Shown here piece by piece: positions 8,738-17,409 of a DNA stretch of 64,000 nucleotides (position 1 is its first letter; every line of letters starts with the position of its first letter). The translations under genes and the position numbers were made by a program. This DNA comes from Bacteroidales bacterium (GTDB taxonomy: Bacteria; Bacteroidota; Bacteroidia; Bacteroidales; F082). The stretch lies in the NCBI GenBank assembly GCA_017538795.1, contig JAFYIE010000114.1, positions 62,001 to 126,000 on the forward strand, in the 5' to 3' direction. The notes below the pieces were generated by a model. It did no database searches, was not told the origin of the DNA, and saw nothing but the letters and a program-made list of their open reading frames with translations.

Positions 8738-9539
8738 ATTTATTTTTTCTTCTTTCTTCACGAGCTTGTTGGCGAGCCATTCTCTTGCGCTGACGTTCAA
8801 GCTTTCTTTCGTGGAACTTCGGATTGTCGCCGGTGTAGCGGTATTCCTCACGTTGCAGGTTTTCAAGTTTCTCGTTGAAAACATATGTCAAACGGAAAGT
8901 GAACATGTTGTTGTATTGCTTGAAAGTGCCTAACGATTCGTGATTTATATTGAAATACTCGCGCGTTCTTATAGGTGTTAATGAATAAGAATATCTGAAA
9001 CCAAGTTTCCATCTTTTATAAACACGGATTTTTACATCGGCGAGGATGTTTAATTCGTCGCGTTTAAACTCGCCGCTCGTCGCCGTTACATGTGTGTTTA
9101 CGCCGTGTTCGTATTCTTTCACCTCCATGAGTCGGGCGTATGACAAGCCAAAACCTGCTGAAACGACATTTTTGTCGGTGAAATAAATCATGATTGGCAC
9201 CTCCCCGTAGTTGAGGCTGAGGTCGTATTCGCCGGTAATAGGGTTGCCTGTTATGGAGTCAATTACACCATCGCTGTATTTTTTGCCTTGCTTCGCACCT
9301 TTTTGATTATAAGCGACTTCCAACGACAGCTCAAGGCTGAAATTATTCTTTCTCCAAATAGGTGCTATGACACCGACACCAACATTAACTCCTTTTTTGT
9401 AAAATCCCATTATCCGGTCGCCGTCAACTTGACAAATGTTGTATCCGACAAACGCCTCGCCAAGGAAAATCTGAGCTTTCGCCTCTTTTGTGAAGGCGGC
9501 GAATATGATGAATAATCCTATTAAGATGTACTTTTTCAT
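8736..9539 (-). CDS. Outer-membrane beta-barrel protein with basic C-terminal tail
   Basis: 267 residues: signal peptide (about 1-22, ending KEAKA), then amphipathic strands with the alternation of a PorT-like outer-membrane barrel (VGVGVIAPIW, LSLEVAYNQKG, SAGFGLSYARL, WKLGFRYSYSLTP, FTFRLTYVF). The last strand normally closes the barrel at the C terminus, but here about 40 more residues follow, strongly basic and predicted helical (RKLERQRKRMARQQAREERR). The tail could bind nucleic acid, lipopolysaccharide or peptidoglycan. No specific partner is visible. It is transcribed alone and ends at the shared terminator. Confidence 0.65.
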   Translation of the reverse strand: MKKYILIGLFIIFAAFTKEAKAQIFLGEAFVGYNICQVDGDRIMGFYKKGVNVGVGVIAPIWRKNNFSLELSLEVAYNQKGAKQGKKYSDGVIDSITGNPITGEYDLSLNYGEVPIMIYFTDKNVVSAGFGLSYARLMEVKEYEHGVNTHVTATSGEFKRDELNILADVKIRVYKRWKLGFRYSYSLTPIRTREYFNINHESLGTFKQYNNMFTFRLTYVFNEKLENLQREEYRYTGDNPKFHERKLERQRKRMARQQAREERRKNK

Positions 9540-9570
9540 ACAATGATAACGTATTGATTCTAAATTTATT

Positions 9571-11691
9571 TTATTTCATACTCAAACTTATACGTTTTCT
9601 TGGAATGTCGACGTCAGTCACCGTTACTTTTACCTTTTGGTTGAGCTTCACAACCTGGTTAGGATCGGTGATGTAGCTGTTCGACATCTGGCTGATGTGC
9701 ACGAGTCCGTCCTGATGCACGCCTACATCCACAAAACAGCCGAAAGCCGTTATGTTTGTCACGATTCCGACGAGTTGCATGCCTTGTTTGAGATCGTTGA
9801 TTGTGCGGATGTTTTTATCGAATTCAAACACCTCGAAACTCTGTCGTGGGTCGCGCCCTGGCTTCTTGAGCTCGTCGATGATATCGTTAATAGTCTCGAT
9901 GCCGAAGTCTTTTTCAATAAATTCTTTCGGGTTTATCTTGGCGATAAGTTCTTCGTTGCCAATGAGTTCGCCTACGTTCACACCAAGCTTTTTCGCCATT
10001 TTCTCGACGATATGATAACTCTCTGGATGCACCGCGCTTGCGTCGAGTGGCTGTTTCGCTCCGTGGATTCTGAGGAAGCCAGCGCATTGCTCGAAGGCTT
10101 TGCTTCCTAAGCGAGGCACTTCCATTAGTTGTTTACGACTGGTGAAGCCTCCGTTCTCATTGCGATATTTCACGATAGAGCTCGCGAGTTGAGGGCCTAC
10201 GCCGCTGACATATGAAAGCAGCTGCTCGCTCGCTGAGTTGAGCTCCACGCCGACAGCGTTCACGCAGCTTTCCACAACGGAGTTAAGCTCATCGCCGAGC
10301 ATCTTCTGGTTCACGTCGTGCTGATATTGTCCTACGCCAATAGATTTCGGATCTATCTTCACGAGTTCCGCCAACGGATCCATGAGGCGTCGGCCGATGC
10401 TGACGGCGCCACGAACTGTGATATCGTAGTCAGGGAACTCGTCTCTCGCGACCTTGCTTGCGGAATAGATGGAAGCGCCGCTTTCGTTGACCATCACAGC
10501 GGTGATGTCACGGTCGAATCTTATGCTCTTGATGAAGTCTTCGGTCTCGCGTCCTGCCGTTCCGTTTCCGATGGCTATGACGTCGATTTTATATGCCTGC
10601 ACAAGATGTGATATCTTCGCCGCGGCTTTTCCGTGTTCGTTTTGCGGCGGGTGAGGGTAGATGGTCTCATTGTGAACCAAAGCCCCATATTCATTTAAGA
10701 TCACCACTTTACAGCCGGTTCTGAATCCCGGGTCAAGAGCTAAAACACGTTTCTTTCCGAGTGGTGCTGCCAACAACAGCTGTCGCAGGTTCTCGGCAAA
10801 CACCTTCACCGCCACCTCGTCGGCTTTTTCTTTATACAATGCTCGCATCTCCGTTTCAAGCGACGGCTCAAGCAGACGTTTCCAGGCGTCGTCGATGGCG
10901 TCTTGAACGAGGTCTGTAGAAGAATTGTCGTTCCTCAAGAATATGCCGTCGAGCACGTTGAGCGCGTCGTCGGCGTTGATGCTGAGTTTTACCTTCAGAA
11001 GTCCCTCGTCTTCAGCGCGAAACAGTGCTAAAATACGGTGCGATGGTGCCTTCGAGATAGGCTCGCTGAAGTCGAAGTATTGTTTGTATGTCTGTGCCTC
11101 GGCTTCTTTGCCTTTCACCAAAGTCGAGGAAATGACGCCTTCCTTATGGTAAATCTTACGTATTTTGTTGCGCCCGTTGATATTCTCTGAAATCCACTCC
11201 GCCATGATGTCGCAGGCTCCTTGCAATGCCTCTTCTTCGCTATTGACGCCTTTTTCCTTGCTGATGAAACGTTTCGCCATGCCGTTCACGTCGTCGCTAT
11301 TTTGCGACATGATGAGCTTCGCCAACGGCTCAAGTCCTTTCTGTCGCGCTATCTCTGCTTTGGTGCGGCGTTTTGGCTTGTATGGGAGATATAAATCCTC
11401 GACATCTTGCAGCGTCTCGGCGCTGTTGATCTGTTTCTCGAGTTCTGGAGTCAGCTTCTCTTGTTCCGCTATCGATTTCAGCACGAATTCCTTGCGTTTT
11501 TCGAGCTCGTCGAGCTGTTCGAGACGTTTCTTAACGTCAGCAACGGTCTCCTCGTTCATCGTGTCGGTCATCTCTTTGCGATAACGCGCGATGAAAGGCA
11601 CCGTGGCACCTTCGCCTAACAGCTTAATGACATTCTCCGCCACTCTCGTTGTGACTCCAAACTCCTGCGATATTTTATTTACAAAATTCAT
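9571..11691 (-). CDS. tex: Tex family RNA-binding transcription accessory protein
   Basis: 706 residues, close to the usual Tex length. Order: N-terminal helical domain (VPFIARYRKEMTD), YqgF/RNase H-like domain (LALDPGFRTGCKVVILN), helix-hairpin-helix repeats (SYVSGVGPQLASSIVKYR, EVPRLGSKAFEQCAGFLRI), and a C-terminal S1 RNA-binding domain (about 635-706, GIVTNITAFGCFVDVGV, DGLVHISQMS). Tex binds nucleic acid and supports transcription elongation. It is the last gene of the TPR-DUF368-aroE-tex run, 6 nt after aroE. Confidence 0.95.
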   Translation of the reverse strand: MNFVNKISQEFGVTTRVAENVIKLLGEGATVPFIARYRKEMTDTMNEETVADVKKRLEQLDELEKRKEFVLKSIAEQEKLTPELEKQINSAETLQDVEDLYLPYKPKRRTKAEIARQKGLEPLAKLIMSQNSDDVNGMAKRFISKEKGVNSEEEALQGACDIMAEWISENINGRNKIRKIYHKEGVISSTLVKGKEAEAQTYKQYFDFSEPISKAPSHRILALFRAEDEGLLKVKLSINADDALNVLDGIFLRNDNSSTDLVQDAIDDAWKRLLEPSLETEMRALYKEKADEVAVKVFAENLRQLLLAAPLGKKRVLALDPGFRTGCKVVILNEYGALVHNETIYPHPPQNEHGKAAAKISHLVQAYKIDVIAIGNGTAGRETEDFIKSIRFDRDITAVMVNESGASIYSASKVARDEFPDYDITVRGAVSIGRRLMDPLAELVKIDPKSIGVGQYQHDVNQKMLGDELNSVVESCVNAVGVELNSASEQLLSYVSGVGPQLASSIVKYRNENGGFTSRKQLMEVPRLGSKAFEQCAGFLRIHGAKQPLDASAVHPESYHIVEKMAKKLGVNVGELIGNEELIAKINPKEFIEKDFGIETINDIIDELKKPGRDPRQSFEVFEFDKNIRTINDLKQGMQLVGIVTNITAFGCFVDVGVHQDGLVHISQMSNSYITDPNQVVKLNQKVKVTVTDVDIPRKRISLSMK

Positions 11692-11697
11692 CTTTCT

Positions 11698-12423
11698 CTA
11701 CTCTTTACTCCAAATACTCCATGCCGCTTCGGCTTGTAACTTCAACATTTTCAATCCGTTATAAACACTTGCTCCGTGCTTTTTAGCTTCTTTCATAAAC
11801 ATCGTTTCCTCCGGATTGTAAATCAAATCGATGAAGACATTGGTACTGTTAGCCGTATCGTATGGCAAATCTAATTTTTCATCGCAATTAGGATACATTC
11901 CGACAGGTGTAGCGTTGATAATCAATTCGTTGTCGTGAAATCCTTTGTCTTTTAACTCTTGATATGAGTTGTTTTTCCTTGACAAAATCTGAAAGCTTAT
12001 GTTTCTCTGTTTAAGCACGAACTTCACGGCTTCCGAAGCGCCGCCGGTACCGCAGACGTAGGTGTTTTTGATGTTTTTCCCATCAAGCGCTTCTCTCAAT
12101 AATCCTTGAAAACCAATGTAATCGGTGTTGAAACCCGAAAGTTTCCTGCTTGAGTCGATCTTAACGACATTTACCGCCCCAATCTGCTTCGCGTTCTCAT
12201 CAATATAATCAAGATATTCGAAAATTGATTTTTTATATGGATGTGTTATGGTAAAGCCTTGTAAATTAGGATATTGTATAAGAATATCCTCGATGCTGTC
12301 CAATTTTTCAATGTCGAAATTAACAAAAAAACAGTCCAAATCTTCATTTTTAAACTTATTATCGAAATAAGCCTTTGAAAATGAATGACTTAACGGATGT
12401 CCTATCAAACCAAATGTTTTCAT
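11698..12423 (-). CDS. aroE: Shikimate dehydrogenase
   Basis: 241 residues. It reduces 3-dehydroshikimate to shikimate with NADPH. Substrate-site motifs are visible: GHPLSHSFSKAYF at the N terminus, ITHPYK with catalytic K64, and GFNTDYIG with D101. The dinucleotide fold follows (VCGTGGASEAVKFVL), then INATPVGM and YNPEETMFMKEA. The start is the ATG at 12423, which overlaps the DUF368 stop as ATGA; an upstream in-frame extension would run through the DUF368 gene and carries no domain. The shikimate kinase gene lies elsewhere in the window (26571). Confidence 0.94.
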   Translation of the reverse strand: MKTFGLIGHPLSHSFSKAYFDNKFKNEDLDCFFVNFDIEKLDSIEDILIQYPNLQGFTITHPYKKSIFEYLDYIDENAKQIGAVNVVKIDSSRKLSGFNTDYIGFQGLLREALDGKNIKNTYVCGTGGASEAVKFVLKQRNISFQILSRKNNSYQELKDKGFHDNELIINATPVGMYPNCDEKLDLPYDTANSTNVFIDLIYNPEETMFMKEAKKHGASVYNGLKMLKLQAEAAWSIWSKE

Positions 12424-13325
12424 TGTTTTTTCGCTGCCATTTTTTCTGTCAAAACTATCACCGCCGCGCCTATCAGTGCGATAACTATTGCGATTGCTAA
12501 TTTTATGTTTGCTTCTGGGAATGCAAGCTCGTTTGTGATGGCGTCTCTCCAAGGGTAAATGACTGGTAATGAGCCGAGTATGAATCCTGTGAGCAAGGCT
12601 ATCGTGATGTCTGGGAATCTTTTGAAAATCCACGAAAGCACATGCGAGAAGGCGAGGAGTCCGGCAATTGCACCGATGGCGAACGGGATCAAGACGCCTA
12701 AGTCGAGGTTACTTATCGCGACGATGATGTTGTCGTAAACACCCATCATCAAGAGCACGTAAGAGCCTGAAAGTCCTGGCAAAATCATCGAGCAGATGCC
12801 GATGGCGCCGCAAATCATGACGTAAATAAAGTTTCTGTTCATCTCCGCCGATTGCATCTCAGCGCTTTCTACACCTGTTTCTTTAATGTAATTCAGAACG
12901 AAAATAGCGAAGGCAATTCCAGCTCCTATTATGAATGCTAAAATTGATTTCCAGTCCCAATTTTTTACGGTTTTCCCGACATAATAAATCGAAGCTATGA
13001 CAAGGCCAAGGAAGAAGCACATGAGATAGATCCTTGAGTAATAACCTGCTAACCAGATTTCAAAGAGTTTGGCGATGGTTAAGATTGAGACAATCACGCC
13101 TGCGCCTACCGACAGCAAAAACCATAAATCGACGTGTTTCGCCAGTTCTTTGAATTTGCCTTTGAAAAGAAGCTGTAACGCAGTGATATTGAATGATTTA
13201 AGGCAATTTATAAGTCGCTCGAATATTCCTGTCAACAAAGCTATTGTGCCGCCTGACACGCCTGGGATAACATTGGCGGAACCTATTCCTATGCCTTTTA
13301 AAAAGTTGTTAACAAACTGATTCAT
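12420..13325 (-). CDS. DUF368 undecaprenyl phosphate translocase (PopT family)
   Basis: 301 residues with about eight membrane helices. The N terminus FLKGIGIGSANVIPGVSGGTIALLTG and a second internal copy SMILPGLSGSYVLLMMG are the two inverted-repeat signatures of DUF368. Members (PopT) have been shown to return undecaprenyl phosphate across the inner membrane, recycling the lipid carrier for peptidoglycan and O-antigen synthesis. It follows the TPR gene by 15 nt and overlaps aroE by 4 nt. Membership is clear; activity in this organism is inferred. Confidence 0.88.
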   Translation of the reverse strand: MNQFVNNFLKGIGIGSANVIPGVSGGTIALLTGIFERLINCLKSFNITALQLLFKGKFKELAKHVDLWFLLSVGAGVIVSILTIAKLFEIWLAGYYSRIYLMCFFLGLVIASIYYVGKTVKNWDWKSILAFIIGAGIAFAIFVLNYIKETGVESAEMQSAEMNRNFIYVMICGAIGICSMILPGLSGSYVLLMMGVYDNIIVAISNLDLGVLIPFAIGAIAGLLAFSHVLSWIFKRFPDITIALLTGFILGSLPVIYPWRDAITNELAFPEANIKLAIAIVIALIGAAVIVLTEKMAAKKQ

Positions 13326-13340
13326 AGTTAGTTGTAAAGA

Positions 13341-14765
13341 TTATTTTTTGTTTTTAATTCTGTATTCCTCAATCAAATCCATGATGGCTGGGTTGCTGGT
13401 GAGGTTCTCGGCGTCGAAGCTAAGAAACTCTATATGTCCGTTGTAATCTGATTCCAAAGCCATCTCAAGTGTCAGCAGTCCCGACTCGTTCTTTTCCTGC
13501 GCGAAATAAAGGAAAGCCTTGCGATAGAGTAGGGCGGCGTTGTTCGGAAGGATGAGCAGACCTCTTTCAAGCGTCTCCATCGCCTTATCGGGATCGTCTT
13601 TCAGCACGTAACATTCCATCATTGAGATGTAAACGTTTTCGTCGTAAGGGTTTAAGTCCAAAATCTCGTTAACGTATTTCAAAGCGTTGTCGTATTCCCC
13701 GATTTTGTTGTATTCTTCGATGATCACGTACATGTAATCGGTGTTGTACGGCGACAAAGTGTGCGCGTGTTTCAGGAATTTTATCGCCGACTGCGGGTTG
13801 TTCTCGTCGCTGAGCAGGAAGCCGATTCCAGCGTAAGCCTCAGGAAGATTTTCGTCCATTTTCATGGCTTTCTTATAAATCTTCAAGGCTTCTTCTGTGT
13901 CGCCAAGTTTCGCCTTCGCCTCTCCGTAAAGACAAAGCAGCAGAGCCGACTCCACGTTGTATCTGATGGCTTCATCGACCAATTCAATGGTGTCTTTGAA
14001 ACGGTTTAACTCATTATAAGCTGTGGCGATGTCGACGTAACCTTTTTTATAATGCGGGTCGATTGAAACCGCAAACTCAAACTGTTCAATGGCGTTCTCA
14101 AGCTGTCCAAGACGCACGTAGCAGTTGCCTAAAGCCATCCAAGCTGGAACGCTGTACGGGTCGTGGTCTATTTCTTTTTTGAAAAATTCGACTCCTTCTT
14201 CCATTTTGTGAAGAAGCGAATAGCAGTTTCTTATCTCAAAATATTGATTGTCAATATCTTCGGCGCCTCTTATGCCTAAAATGAAAAACTTGAGAGCGTT
14301 CTCTATGTCGCCAAGATTCTCGTATTCTACGGCGATGAAATTGTAGATGTCCTCACAATCTTTGTAATCGAATTCTTTCGCCGCTTTCATGTATGCCTTG
14401 ATAGCTTTTTCGTGCTCGCCCAAATCGGAGTAGCATGCGGCCAAAGTAAGCAGATAATCGGCGTCGTCGCGATCTAAATCGGCGTTTTTTAGAGTCGACA
14501 GCGCTTCTTTAGCGTGTGAGTTCGCCAAAAGCTGTTTTGCTTTTATAATATTGATTATAGGGTTGTTAGGATGATATTTTACCGCGATGTCAGCTGCCTG
14601 ATTAGCCCTTTTGATATTGTTCTGCTGAAGATAATGTTCCAAAATGACGTTCAACTCATCGGCGTCGAAATAGCACGACTGATGCTGCTTAACCATCTCC
14701 TCGAAACGGTTAACCAGCTCTTTAACATCAAAATCGTCGTCCAAAAAATTGTCGTCGTCAAACAT
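13341..14765 (-). CDS. Tetratricopeptide repeat protein
   Basis: 474 residues with an acidic N terminus (MFDDDNFLDDDFDVKELV) and about ten consecutive TPR units. Consensus spacing is clear in AWMALGNCYVRLGQLENAIEQFEFAVSIDP, GYVDIATAYNELNRFKDTIEL and YAGIGFLLSDENNPQSAIKFL. No signal peptide or membrane segment, so it is probably a cytoplasmic protein-interaction scaffold. The start is the ATG at 14765; a TTG two codons upstream is less likely. It heads the four-gene run ending with tex. The specific partner is unknown. Confidence 0.85.
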   Translation of the reverse strand: MFDDDNFLDDDFDVKELVNRFEEMVKQHQSCYFDADELNVILEHYLQQNNIKRANQAADIAVKYHPNNPIINIIKAKQLLANSHAKEALSTLKNADLDRDDADYLLTLAACYSDLGEHEKAIKAYMKAAKEFDYKDCEDIYNFIAVEYENLGDIENALKFFILGIRGAEDIDNQYFEIRNCYSLLHKMEEGVEFFKKEIDHDPYSVPAWMALGNCYVRLGQLENAIEQFEFAVSIDPHYKKGYVDIATAYNELNRFKDTIELVDEAIRYNVESALLLCLYGEAKAKLGDTEEALKIYKKAMKMDENLPEAYAGIGFLLSDENNPQSAIKFLKHAHTLSPYNTDYMYVIIEEYNKIGEYDNALKYVNEILDLNPYDENVYISMMECYVLKDDPDKAMETLERGLLILPNNAALLYRKAFLYFAQEKNESGLLTLEMALESDYNGHIEFLSFDAENLTSNPAIMDLIEEYRIKNKK

Positions 14766-14779
14766 CTTCAAAATTTTTG

Positions 14780-14787
14780 CAAATATA
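14780..14787 (-). promoter_or_regulatory. -7 box of TPR-DUF368-aroE-tex run
   Basis: Minus-strand TATATTTG, 14 nt before the ATG at 14765, implying a very short leader. Confidence 0.5.
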
Positions 14788-14842
14788 CAAAAAAGACTTT
14801 AGATATTAGACTTTAGACCTCGGTTTTTTTGATTACTAGACA

Positions 14843-14913
14843 TTTTAAATGTCATTTGCAGAAATGCGACCTACCACTGGGTACTGTTGAGCATTTCGAA
14901 AATGACATTAAAA
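14843..14913. repeat. REP-like inverted-repeat element, copy A
   Basis: A 71-base imperfect palindrome. The outer arms are TTTTAAATGTCATTT and AAAATGACATTAAAA, followed inward by GAAATGC/GCATTTC. The core CGACCTACCACTGGGTACTG contains a small TACC/GGTA hairpin. The same core and arms recur at 14983-15053 and 33249-33320. Confidence 0.8.
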
Positions 14914-14923
14914 TGGCGTTTAA

Positions 14924-14974
14924 AAATAATGCAGAATTACGACTTACCGCCATGGTACTGAAAGATACTCTTGA
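14924..14974. repeat. REP-like element, degenerate copy B
   Basis: A shorter, eroded copy with core CGACTTACCGCCATGGTACTG. The outer arms are lost, but the TACC/GGTA core stem is kept around a different loop (GCCAT in place of ACTG or ACAG). Confidence 0.55.
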
Positions 14975-14982
14975 TATAAAGG

Positions 14983-15053
14983 ATTATTAGTGTCATTCGC
15001 AGAAATACGACCTACCACAGGGTACTGAGAGCAATTCGAAAATGATATTAAAA
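14983..15053. repeat. REP-like element, copy C
   Basis: Core CGACCTACCACAGGGTACTG, left arm ATTATTAGTGTCATT, right arm AAAATGATATTAAAAT. The arms pair less well than in copies A and D. Confidence 0.75.
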
Positions 15054-15090
15054 TTTCGATATATTTATTGCAAATTTCAAATTAATATCA

Positions 15091-15098
15091 TATTTTTG
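15091..15098 (+). promoter_or_regulatory. -7 box of phosphohexose mutase gene
   Basis: TATTTTTG with TTG at 15068-15070, 20 nt upstream, fits the Bacteroidota -33/-7 pair well. It ends 19 nt before the start codon at 15118. Confidence 0.65.
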
Positions 15099-15117
15099 CA
15101 GAAAATTTTTTAGAATT

Positions 15118-16500
15118 ATGCCATTAATTAAATCAATTTCCGGATTTCGCGGCACTATTGGCGGCAGACCGGACGACGGATTAACTCCGATAGATATTGT
15201 CAAGCTGACTTCAGCGTTTATTTGTTTAATCAGACGCGGTGGCGTGAAACGTCCTCGTATCGTGGTGGGGCGCGACGGCCGTCTCTCTGGAACTATGGTA
15301 AATCAACTGGTTTGCGGTAACCTGCAAGCTATGGGAGCCGATGTCATCGACATAGGATTGAGTACGACTCCGACAACAGAAATCGCTGTCACCGAGCTGA
15401 AAGCCGACGGCGGCGTCATTCTTACCGCTTCGCATAACCCGAAGGAGTGGAATGCTCTCAAACTTCTCGACAATAAAGGTGAATTCATCGACGCCGCCGA
15501 CGGAAAATGGCTGCTCGAGAAAGCCGCAAAAGACGAATATGAGTTCTCGCCAATCGACGAAATCGGAACTTACACTCTCGCTGAAGGTTGGATTGAACGT
15601 CATGCCGACATGGTGTGCAAACTGCCATTGGTGAAAAAAGAACTCATCAAGAAAGCGAATCTAAAAGTTGTCGTCGACGGTGTGAACTCGACTGGCGGAA
15701 TGGCTATTCCAATGTTACTCAAGAAGTTGGGTGTGAAGAATGTTGTCGAGCTTAATTGCGAAGTGACGGGAAAATTCGCTCATAATCCTGAGCCGTTGGC
15801 GGTCAATCTTGTCGACACCTGCGCTAAAGTCAAAGAATGTGGTGCCGACCTCGGCATCGTCGTCGACCCTGATGTCGACCGTCTCGCGTTCATAAACGAA
15901 AAAGGTGAGATGTACGGTGAGGAATACACCCTCGTGACAGTTGCTTCGTATATTCTCGAACATAAAAAAGGTAACACAGTGTCAAATCTCTCGTCGACGC
16001 GTGCCTTGCGTGACGTGACCATCGCCGCCGGTGGTAAGTATTCCGCGGCAGCGGTAGGCGAGGTGAATGTCGTCGCTAAAATGAAAGAAGTAGGTGCTGT
16101 AATCGGCGGCGAAGGCAACGGCGGCGTCATCTATCCTGAGATTCACTACGGTCGCGACGCTCTCGTCGGCGTTGGCTTGTTCCTGACATATCTCTGCGAA
16201 AACAAATGCACAGTGTCGGAACTCAAGAAAAAGTTCCCGATGTATTACATGTCGAAAAACAAGATACAGCTCACTCCTCAGACTGATGTCGACGGCATCT
16301 TGGCAAAGCTTGCCGACAAGTTCAAGAACGAGCAGGTTACAACCATCGACGGCGTGAAAATCGACTTCGCCGACGGCTGGGTGCATCTCCGCAAATCGAA
16401 CACAGAGCCTATCATCCGAGTGTATTCTGAAGGCAAAAGCGAAGCAGAAGCCGACAAACTCGCGCAGATGATGCTCGATGAAGCTAAGAAACTAATGTAA
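15118..16500 (+). CDS. glmM: Phosphoglucosamine mutase (GlmM-like phosphohexomutase)
   Basis: 460 residues of the alpha-D-phosphohexomutase family, which moves phosphate between C6 and C1 of hexosamine or hexose phosphates. The active-site serine is S105 in TASHNP. The magnesium loop is D250-P-D-V-D-R. The sugar-binding GEGNGG loop and the phosphate-binding RKSNTEPIIRVYSE at the C terminus are present. The N terminus ISGFRGTIGGRPDDGLTP is typical of Bacteroidota GlmM-annotated enzymes, which feed UDP-GlcNAc synthesis. A second mutase (18795) has the Pmm/Pgm pattern, so assigning this one to glucosamine phosphate is reasonable but not proven. Confidence 0.85.
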   Translation: MPLIKSISGFRGTIGGRPDDGLTPIDIVKLTSAFICLIRRGGVKRPRIVVGRDGRLSGTMVNQLVCGNLQAMGADVIDIGLSTTPTTEIAVTELKADGGVILTASHNPKEWNALKLLDNKGEFIDAADGKWLLEKAAKDEYEFSPIDEIGTYTLAEGWIERHADMVCKLPLVKKELIKKANLKVVVDGVNSTGGMAIPMLLKKLGVKNVVELNCEVTGKFAHNPEPLAVNLVDTCAKVKECGADLGIVVDPDVDRLAFINEKGEMYGEEYTLVTVASYILEHKKGNTVSNLSSTRALRDVTIAAGGKYSAAAVGEVNVVAKMKEVGAVIGGEGNGGVIYPEIHYGRDALVGVGLFLTYLCENKCTVSELKKKFPMYYMSKNKIQLTPQTDVDGILAKLADKFKNEQVTTIDGVKIDFADGWVHLRKSNTEPIIRVYSEGKSEAEADKLAQMMLDEAKKLM

Positions 16501-16564
16501 TAAGTTAATCAGTTAGCCAGTTAACTGAACAACTGATTAACTGAACAACTGAATAACTAATATA
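16501..16564. repeat. Low-complexity spacer of CAGTTAACTGAACAACTG words
   Basis: The spacer between the mutase and the small basic gene is built from repeated and self-complementary words (TTAATCAGTTAGCCAGTTAA, CTGAACAACTGATTAA, CTGAACAACTGAATAA). It has short period and no coding potential. Confidence 0.55.
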
Positions 16565-16798
16565 ATGAAGGCTAAACATCATAGAAGAAGTTACAAGTAC
16601 CATGCGATAACGTTCAAGTTGTCGCAAGGACAGTACAAGTCGCTCAAAAACTACTGTAAGGCGCGCAAGACAACGCCTATCAAGTTGATTAAGAAGAACA
16701 TAGAAAGGTTTATCTCGCACTACGAATATGGTGTGCCTGAAGAATTGTATCTATGCGAAAATCAATTGGATTTGTTCGAAGACACTACAATTGATTAA
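16565..16798 (+). CDS. Small basic ribbon-helix-helix-like protein
   Basis: 77 residues, very basic in the first 50 ([20 protein letters not shown]). The pattern strand (YHAITFKLS), helix ([15 protein letters not shown]), TTP turn, helix ([15 protein letters not shown]) fits a ribbon-helix-helix DNA-binding fold. An acidic tail ends at [14 protein letters not shown] infer a DNA-binding regulator; no family name is certain. It lies 64 nt after the mutase, and its last 14 nt overlap the 3' end of the convergent recR gene. Confidence 0.6.
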   Translation: MKAKHHRRSYKYHAITFKLSQGQYKSLKNYCKARKTTPIKLIKKNIERFISHYEYGVPEELYLCENQLDLFEDTTID

Positions 16799-17396
16799 AT
16801 GGAATCCTGTTCTTGATCGAACGTCCTAATGTAACTTCATCGGCAAACTCCAGCGCGTCGCCGACCGAGATGCCTTTTGCGATGGCTGTGATGGTGCCTT
16901 CAAAATGCTTTAACATCTTGAAAATGTAATAGTTAGTGGTGTCGCCTTCGATAGTGGCGGGCAACGCCAAAATTATCTCTTTGAAATTCTCTTTAAGGCT
17001 TCTTTCAACCAACTCCTTGATTCTTAAATCGTTAGGGGAGATGCCGTTTATTGGGTCGATGACTCCGCCGAGAACATGATAAATGCCATTGAACGAGCCG
17101 GTTCGCTCAATAGCCATCACATCGCGCATGTCGGCCACGACACAAAGTAACTCGTTGTCTCTCTTTGGATTAGAACAAATCGAGCAATTCTCTTCATCGC
17201 TTATGTTGTAGCAACGCTTGCAAAGCACGATGTTGTTTCGCATATTTAGCAGTGATTGCGAAAGGTTTTCTGTGGTTACTTTCTCCTCGCCGAGAAGATG
17301 CAAAGCCAATCTCAAAGCCGTTTTCCGCCCAATTCCGGGCAATTTTGCCAACTCGTCGACAGCCTTTTCCAATAAAACCGAAGAATATTCAGCCAT
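16785..17396 (-). CDS. recR: Recombination protein RecR
   Basis: 203 residues, standard RecR length. Order: helix-hairpin-helix ([20 protein letters not shown]), C4 zinc finger ([17 protein letters not shown]), Toprim domain ([29 protein letters not shown]), and the C-terminal motif [11 protein letters not shown]. RecR works with RecO and RecF to load RecA at gaps; recF is also in this window (38777). Last gene of the minus-strand run starting at dapF. Confidence 0.96.
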   Translation of the reverse strand: MAEYSSVLLEKAVDELAKLPGIGRKTALRLALHLLGEEKVTTENLSQSLLNMRNNIVLCKRCYNISDEENCSICSNPKRDNELLCVVADMRDVMAIERTGSFNGIYHVLGGVIDPINGISPNDLRIKELVERSLKENFKEIILALPATIEGDTTNYYIFKMLKHFEGTITAIAKGISVGDALEFADEVTLGRSIKNRIPFNQL

Positions 17397-17409
17397 AAAA
17401 GTCTAAATT

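Larger units (their letters stand above)
14766..15117. other. 352-base divergent intergenic region
   Basis: The only gene-free stretch over 300 bases. It separates the minus-strand TPR gene from the plus-strand mutase gene. It holds a promoter box for each flanking gene, a short run of ATTAGACTTTAGAC words near 14800-14822, and three successive copies of an inverted-repeat element (14843-14913, 14924-14974 and 14983-15053). I see no open frame or tRNA. Confidence 0.7.

Noticed and set aside
12424..12633. 70-codon upstream extension of aroE
   Set aside because: It lies inside the DUF368 gene and carries no homology; the ATG at 12423 gives the standard aroE N terminus.
14766..15117. CRISPR-like array from the three successive repeats
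   Set aside because: Copies differ in sequence and spacing, are themselves palindromes of about 70 bases, and have no cas genes nearby.
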